From an uncultured Porticoccus sp. (GTDB lineage Bacteria; Pseudomonadota; Gammaproteobacteria; Pseudomonadales; Porticoccaceae), in contig CATLZI010000059.1 in the NCBI GenBank assembly GCA_950063125.1, positions 1-10,201 on the forward strand: DNA of 10,201 bases, in the 5' to 3' direction. Both the position numbers and the translations under genes were made by a program. Shown piece by piece: positions 6,742 through 10,201 of this stretch. Under the pieces are notes generated by a model. It made no database searches, was not told where the DNA came from, and was given only the letters and a program-made list of their open reading frames with translations. Position 1 is the first letter of the stretch, and each line of letters begins with the position of its first letter.

Positions 6742-7527
6742 TTACTCCGTTTTTTTACGTGTATAGGACTTTCGATGCTTTAGGACAGCACCAAGATTTG
6801 AGTTGGCAAATAGAGTCAGAATGAGCAGTGCTATGGATAATGCCGACCACTGAACCGCATATCCAGTATGCATAGCCGGCACCACATTCACTACCTGCCA
6901 ACCGGTTTCAAGTGCTCCCGGCATGCCTGCATCGAGCCGCAGTGTGTAATCATAAAAAGGAATGGCTAACTTTTCCGAGACTTTCTTTGGTGCCGCATTC
7001 TGAATGATTTTTGGTCCGTCGCCCTCGCTCCATTTATCTTCACCTAGCATCAACTGTTTACCGGGCGAGCGATACAGATATCCAACCAGTGTGACATTAC
7101 CAGGTACCTCAGCCACATCGGGCAAAACACTGCGATCGAGCCCGCCCGGCAGCCAACCCCGGTTGACCAGAAACCACTCATCCTGCGAGGACTCAAATGG
7201 GCTGACGACTTCATAGCCCGGTTGCCCGTTGCGGACCTGATTGTCTATCAACAGGGGAGAGCGGTTATCATATTCTCCCTCGAGACGAACACGAACATAC
7301 TGCTGATCAGGAAGCCTCTTTGCCTCAGCTATGGAAACAGGTGCTGCAATTTTTTTCTGTCGATAGGTTTCGAGTAGCGCGTACTTTTCATCGGCACGTT
7401 CCAATTGCCAAAAGGCAAGACTCATTGTGATTGGAAAAAAAATGCCAGCGAATAGCAATATTTTCCAGTTCCACTGCCACTGCCACTGGAATGAAATTTT
7501 AGCTTGCTGCTGCGGTTCATCTGACAT
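6742..7527 (-). CDS. SURF1/SHY1 family cytochrome oxidase assembly protein
   Basis: 261 residues with the family's two terminal membrane helices, about 22-40 and 222-241, flanking a periplasmic domain. SURF1 binds heme A and helps insert it into oxidase subunit I. Family landmarks: FWQLERADEK (39-48) just after helix 1, VRLEGEY (80-86), LIDNQVRNGQPGYEVVSPF (about 93-111), FLVNRGWLP (119-127), and MHTGYAVQWSALSIALL (219-235). The His in MHxxYAVQW is a proposed heme ligand in studied SURF1 proteins. Odd detail: residues 14-21 read QWQWQWNW, produced by a hexanucleotide repeat. The stop codon overlaps the first possible ATG of the next gene. The ATG at 7527 has no clear ribosome site and is only 40 bases from the divergent DUF2909 start. 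Confidence 0.93.
   Translation of the reverse strand: MSDEPQQQAKISFQWQWQWNWKILLFAGIFFPITMSLAFWQLERADEKYALLETYRQKKIAAPVSIAEAKRLPDQQYVRVRLEGEYDNRSPLLIDNQVRNGQPGYEVVSPFESSQDEWFLVNRGWLPGGLDRSVLPDVAEVPGNVTLVGYLYRSPGKQLMLGEDKWSEGDGPKIIQNAAPKKVSEKLAIPFYDYTLRLDAGMPGALETGWQVVNVVPAMHTGYAVQWSALSIALLILTLFANSNLGAVLKHRKSYTRKKTE
7471..7488. repeat. Threefold CCACTG hexanucleotide repeat inside SURF1
   Basis: CCACTG is repeated three times in tandem on the plus strand, followed by a partial continuation. On the coding strand it yields alternating Gln-Trp (or related) residues just before the first membrane helix of SURF1. Units of six bases keep the frame, so copy number could vary between strains without breaking the protein. 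Confidence 0.6.
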
Positions 7528-7567
7528 CTGTGTTTAAATAAATTCTCTGAATATTGGGGTCACTTTA

Positions 7568-7822
7568 ATGCTACTCAAAACCATCATTGTTTTTTTATTC
7601 ATTGCAGTTCTTATCAGCCTGAGTAGTGCGCTGGTTTTTCTGATGAAGGACGTTGGCAACCCGAGCAAACGAACCCTTTATGCTCTCGGCGTACGGGTGC
7701 TTCTGGCTGTTGCATTGGTGGGGACAATTGTCTGGGGCATCTATTCCGGCCAACTCACCAGCAAAGCCCCCTGGGATCGCCAACTGCACCCCGAGCGGGT
7801 CGCGCCGCAAATGCATCAATAG
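7568..7822 (+). CDS. Small twin-transmembrane protein, DUF2909-like
   Basis: 84 residues with two clear hydrophobic segments, about 3-26 (LKTIIVFLFIAVLISLSSAL) and 40-60 (LGVRVLLAVALVGTIVWGIYSG), separated by a polar loop with KDVGNPSKRT, and a short hydrophilic tail. This matches small twin-transmembrane proteins (DUF2909) that I recall next to cox3 and SURF1 in Pseudomonas-type cox clusters. The function is not known. The position suggests a link to oxidase assembly or stability, but that is inference. It is on the strand opposite to every other oxidase gene here, starts 40 bases from the divergent SURF1 and ends just before a strong two-way terminator. The ATG at 7568 has a modest GGGG about 8 bases upstream. 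The antisense and overlapping frames look like artefacts. Confidence 0.85.
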   Translation: MLLKTIIVFLFIAVLISLSSALVFLMKDVGNPSKRTLYALGVRVLLAVALVGTIVWGIYSGQLTSKAPWDRQLHPERVAPQMHQ

Positions 7823-7843
7823 GTTTTTCTTCTACAGAGTTAG

Positions 7844-7881
7844 AAAAAAGCGGCCAGGGTTTCCCTGGCCGCTTTTCTTTT
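7844..7881. terminator. Bidirectional intrinsic terminator between DUF2909 gene and cox3
   Basis: A perfect 10-base stem, GCGGCCAGGG (7850-7859) and CCCTGGCCGC (7863-7872), closes a TTT loop. It is preceded by six A (7844-7849) and followed by TTTTCTTTT (7873-7881), so each strand reads a GC-rich hairpin then a T-run. It ends the plus-strand DUF2909 transcript (stop at 7822) and the minus-strand cox1-ctaG-cox3 transcript (stop at 7902). By stem quality it should be efficient. Confidence 0.93.
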
Positions 7882-7901
7882 GCAATCTGAAAAGTACTGA
7901 A

Positions 7902-8807
7902 TTAGGCCAGCACGTAGACAAAAAGAAACAAGCCGACCCAGACTACATCAACAAAGTGCCAATACCAGGAGGCCGCCTCAAATCCAAACTGGTCGTCAGG
8001 AGTAAAGTGACCCTTGAGCCCACGCAGGAACATAATCAGCAACATGATAGTCCCCATGGTCACGTGAGCACCGTGGAATCCCGTCAACATAAAGAACGTT
8101 GTTCCGTATATACCAGACTCCAGTGTCAGACCCATATGTTGATAGGCGTGAATGTACTCTTCTATCTGAAGCACAATAAAGATGGCGCCGAGAAGGACGG
8201 TAATTCCCAGCCATAAATTGAATTTTGCGCGATTACTGTTTTTCAATGCGGTGTGAGCAATGTGTACAGTTACACTCGAAGACAGTAGAACAATCGTATT
8301 CCACAGTGGCAACCACCCCAGCAGGTTGGCCCAACCGGGAAAACTCATATGTTGCTCAGGGCCCATGAATTTTGCATTTTCGCCATTGACGGCCATATCG
8401 GGCGTAGTCATCAGAGGCCAAGCGGGCTCGAAGCCTTCCCATAGCAACTGGTTACTCGCATGACCGCCCTCACCGCCCAACCAGGGCAGCACCAATACGC
8501 GCACATAAAACAGAGCACCGAAGAAGCAGGCGAAGAACATCACTTCAGAAAAAATAAACCAGCTCATACCCCAAACGTAGGAGCGCTTGAGCTGGGCGCT
8601 GTTCATTCCCGCCATATTTTCGTTGATAACGGTACTGAACCAGTTGTAGAGGGTAAATACCATCACAATAGTACCGGCGAGAAATACCAGTGCCGAACCA
8701 CCCTGCACCCAACTCCCGGCACCATAGGCCATAAGGCCCATCCCCAGTGCCGCCAGTACAGGCAACTTGCTTTGCTCAGGAACGTAATAGCTGCTCTCTG
8801 TTGACAT
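7902..8807 (-). CDS. Cytochrome c oxidase subunit III
   Basis: 301 residues with seven hydrophobic segments, the normal subunit III count. It packs against subunit I in the inner membrane and stabilises the aa3-type oxidase. Landmarks are the conserved Glu88 in FSEVMFFACFFGALFYVR, GFHGAHVTMG (243-252), and the C-terminal WYWHFVDVVWVGLFLFVYV (281-299). The stretch of about 105-160 between helices is longer than in mitochondrial subunit III (GGEGGHASNQ through GPEQHMSFPG), as is common in gammaproteobacterial forms. The ATG at 8807 has GGAG about 9 bases upstream. It follows ctaG by 46 bases, with a small hairpin in the gap, and is the last gene before the two-way terminator. Confidence 0.96.
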   Translation of the reverse strand: MSTESSYYVPEQSKLPVLAALGMGLMAYGAGSWVQGGSALVFLAGTIVMVFTLYNWFSTVINENMAGMNSAQLKRSYVWGMSWFIFSEVMFFACFFGALFYVRVLVLPWLGGEGGHASNQLLWEGFEPAWPLMTTPDMAVNGENAKFMGPEQHMSFPGWANLLGWLPLWNTIVLLSSSVTVHIAHTALKNSNRAKFNLWLGITVLLGAIFIVLQIEEYIHAYQHMGLTLESGIYGTTFFMLTGFHGAHVTMGTIMLLIMFLRGLKGHFTPDDQFGFEAASWYWHFVDVVWVGLFLFVYVLA

Positions 8808-8826
8808 TATTTTTTCTCCATCAACG

Positions 8827-8844
8827 CCGATCCTACTGGATCGG
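8827..8844 (-). other. Small hairpin between ctaG and cox3
   Basis: CCGATCC (8827-8833) and GGATCGG (8838-8844) form a perfect seven-base stem with a four-base loop. It lies after the tandem TGA TGA stops of ctaG and immediately before the cox3 ribosome site on the minus strand. No T-run follows in the direction of transcription, so it is not a standard terminator. It may stabilise the message or tune cox3 translation. Confidence 0.55.
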
Positions 8845-8853
8845 TTCTTATCA

Positions 8854-9408
8854 TCAGTTTAATTTTGCCACCGAACCGTCAGTTACACGATCCGTTATAT
8901 CAAAAAGGGTATAAGACAACGTGATTGTCTTAACCGCTCTGGGCAGATCACGATCCACTATAAATACCAACGGTAAGTCGGCCTCTTCTCCCGCTTTCAA
9001 TGGCTGCTGGTTAAAGCAGAAACACTCGGTCTTGTGGAAGTAGGATGCTGCATTAAAGGGGGTAACATTAGGAATAGCTTGGGCAACCATATCCCGGTGA
9101 GTGCTGTTTTTCGCATAAAACACCACCTCAGTCGCCTCTCCTGGATGTACCACCACCTCGTAGACCTTGGGTGAAAACTGCCAGGACATCGCAGCATTAT
9201 TGGTAGCTACAAACTGCACCTTGACCGTCCTACTGGTATCAATGCCCGCTTCAGAGGCCACATAAGGGCCCGATGTTTTGCCACCGATACCAGTGACCTC
9301 ACAAAACATGTCATACAGTGGTGGCATGACAAATATGGCAAACAGAAACATGCAGACCGCTCCGCCGAGCAGTTTATATATCAGTGGTCTGGTTGGATTG
9401 GCCCACAT
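8854..9408 (-). CDS. ctaG: Cytochrome c oxidase assembly protein CtaG/Cox11 (CuB copper chaperone)
   Basis: 184 residues from the ATG at 9408. One N-terminal membrane helix (about 9-29) anchors an immunoglobulin-like periplasmic domain. Cox11 proteins deliver copper to the CuB centre of subunit I. The copper motif CFCFNQQPLKAGE is present with Cys129 and Cys131, and a third conserved Cys36 lies just after the helix in MFCEVTGIGGKT. Other family signs are the middle segment MSWQFSP and the C-terminal LSYTLFDI. Start choice: the frame is open up to an ATG at 9486, but that adds 26 residues (MDCCYTSSLPYLH...) that overlap cox1 by 61 bases and push the membrane helix away from the N-terminus. ATG 9408 with AGGA upstream lies 17 bases after the cox1 stop and is preferred. 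Two TGA stops occur in tandem. Confidence 0.95.
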   Translation of the reverse strand: MWANPTRPLIYKLLGGAVCMFLFAIFVMPPLYDMFCEVTGIGGKTSGPYVASEAGIDTSRTVKVQFVATNNAAMSWQFSPKVYEVVVHPGEATEVVFYAKNSTHRDMVAQAIPNVTPFNAASYFHKTECFCFNQQPLKAGEEADLPLVFIVDRDLPRAVKTITLSYTLFDITDRVTDGSVAKLN

Positions 9409-9425
9409 GTTCTTTTGTTTTCCTG

Positions 9426-10201
9426 TTATTTGACAACTGGCGCTGTAGTGAAGGTATGGTAGGGAGCTGGTGTAGCAACAGTCCATTCCAAACCTTCTGC
9501 ACCTTCCCAGGTTTTTGGTTCACTCACGGGCTTGCCAGATCTGATGGTCCGAACAACATTGAACAGGAACAACAGCTGGGCGGCACCGTAGATGAAAGCA
9601 CCGATACTGGAAATCATATTCCAATCAGAGAACTGTAACGCGTAATCGGCATAACGACGCGGCATGCCGGCCAGACCCAGGAAGTGCTGGGGGAAGAAGG
9701 TAATATTGAAACCGATAAAGGAGATCCAGAACTGAACCTTACCCATTGTTTCGTTATACATCCGTCCACACCACTTGGGCAGCCAGTAATAGACAGCTGC
9801 GGTAGCAGAAAACAACGAGCCGGCAACCATTACATAGTGAAAGTGGGCAACCACGAAGTAGGTATCGTGATACTGAACATCAGCAGGTGCAATGGCCAAC
9901 ATCAAGCCGGTAAAGCCACCGATGGTAAACAGAATCACAAAGGCGATGGCAAACAGCATCGGTGTTTCGTAGGACAGGGAGCCCCTGAACATGGTGCTGA
10001 TCCAGTTGAACACCTTGGCGGCTGTAGGCACGGCAATCAGCATGGTGGCATACATGAAGTACAGCTGCCCACCCACTGGCATTCCCACCAGGAACATATG
10101 GTGTGCCCATACGATAAACGACAGGAAGGCGATGGATGCTGTTGCATACACCATGGAGCTGTAGCCAAACAATGGCTTGCGGCTGAATGTCGGAATGATG
10201 T
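9426..10201 (-). CDS. ctaD: Cytochrome c oxidase subunit I, C-terminal part
   Basis: The frame is open to the right window edge, giving 258 complete codons, roughly the C-terminal half of a family protein of about 530 residues. The first readable residues are IIPTFSRKPLFGYSS. It is the catalytic heme-copper subunit. WAHHMF holds the two adjacent CuB histidines; PTAAKVFNW holds the Thr and Lys that match the bovine Thr316/Lys319 K proton channel; HDTYFVVAHFHYV holds the heme a3 and heme a ligands in HFH and the Mg-site His-Asp. These features fit an A-type aa3 oxidase. The helix VI Tyr-His crosslink region and D-channel are outside the window, so subtype is not proven. An ATG at 10172 is internal, not the real start. 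ctaG follows 17 bases downstream. Confidence 0.97.
   Translation of the reverse strand, partial: IIPTFSRKPLFGYSSMVYATASIAFLSFIVWAHHMFLVGMPVGGQLYFMYATMLIAVPTAAKVFNWISTMFRGSLSYETPMLFAIAFVILFTIGGFTGLMLAIAPADVQYHDTYFVVAHFHYVMVAGSLFSATAAVYYWLPKWCGRMYNETMGKVQFWISFIGFNITFFPQHFLGLAGMPRRYADYALQFSDWNMISSIGAFIYGAAQLLFLFNVVRTIRSGKPVSEPKTWEGAEGLEWTVATPAPYHTFTTAPVVK

Noticed and set aside
7653..8216. Plus-strand open frame of 187 codons across the DUF2909 gene, the terminator and cox3
   Set aside because: It crosses a strong intrinsic terminator and is antisense to cox3; the two real genes explain the sequence.
9409..9486. Longer CtaG start at 9486
   Set aside because: The extra 26 residues overlap cox1 and displace the N-terminal membrane helix; ATG 9408 gives normal family length.
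1..10201. CRISPR arrays, tRNA or rRNA genes, insertion sequences, prophage genes or a novel defence system
   Set aside because: No spaced repeats, cloverleaf-like segments, transposase or phage motifs were seen; nearly all DNA is covered by recognisable zinc-uptake and oxidase genes.

Overview
The window looks like chromosomal housekeeping DNA from a gammaproteobacterium. Protein motifs and gene order resemble those I know from Pseudomonas and its marine relatives (a homoserine kinase of the phosphotransferase type, then znuA, zur, znuC, znuB; and cox1, ctaG, cox3, SURF1, ctaA, cyoE, SCO). Base composition looks near even by eye, lower than typical Pseudomonas, so a marine relative (for example a Cellvibrionales-type lineage) is a reasonable but unproven guess. 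No mobile element, CRISPR array, rRNA or tRNA was seen, and there is no gene-free stretch longer than about 210 bases.

Layout. Bases 1-194 hold the C-terminal end of a homoserine kinase (+). It converges, with 5 bases between stop codons, on znuA (-, 200-1111). A 209-base divergent intergenic region (1112-1320) separates znuA from zur-znuC-znuB (+, 1321-3327), a tightly overlapping set; it should carry the zinc-responsive control sites. znuB converges on a long minus-strand block of cytochrome c oxidase genes. Read in the direction of transcription (right to left), these are ctaD/cox1 (partial, running off the right edge), ctaG/cox11, cox3, a strong two-way terminator, a small plus-strand gene for a twin-transmembrane DUF2909-like protein, SURF1, a membrane-anchored CxxxC protein, ctaA/cox15, cyoE/ctaB and a SCO/SenC protein.

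How they work together. ZnuABC imports zinc across the inner membrane, and Zur represses it when zinc is sufficient. In the oxidase block, Cox1 and Cox3 are core subunits of an aa3-type oxidase. CtaG delivers copper to CuB, SCO serves the CuA site, CyoE makes heme O, CtaA converts heme O to heme A, and SURF1 helps insert heme A. The CxxxC protein between SURF1 and CtaA is the least characterised gene; its position and motif suggest a redox or copper role in assembly. The terminator at 7844-7881 splits the block into a structural-subunit transcript and an assembly-factor transcript.

I found no clearly new biological system. The most useful open points are the SCO-like CxxxC protein, the inverted DUF2909 gene with the split transcription unit, the candidate Zur operator, and several start-codon corrections.
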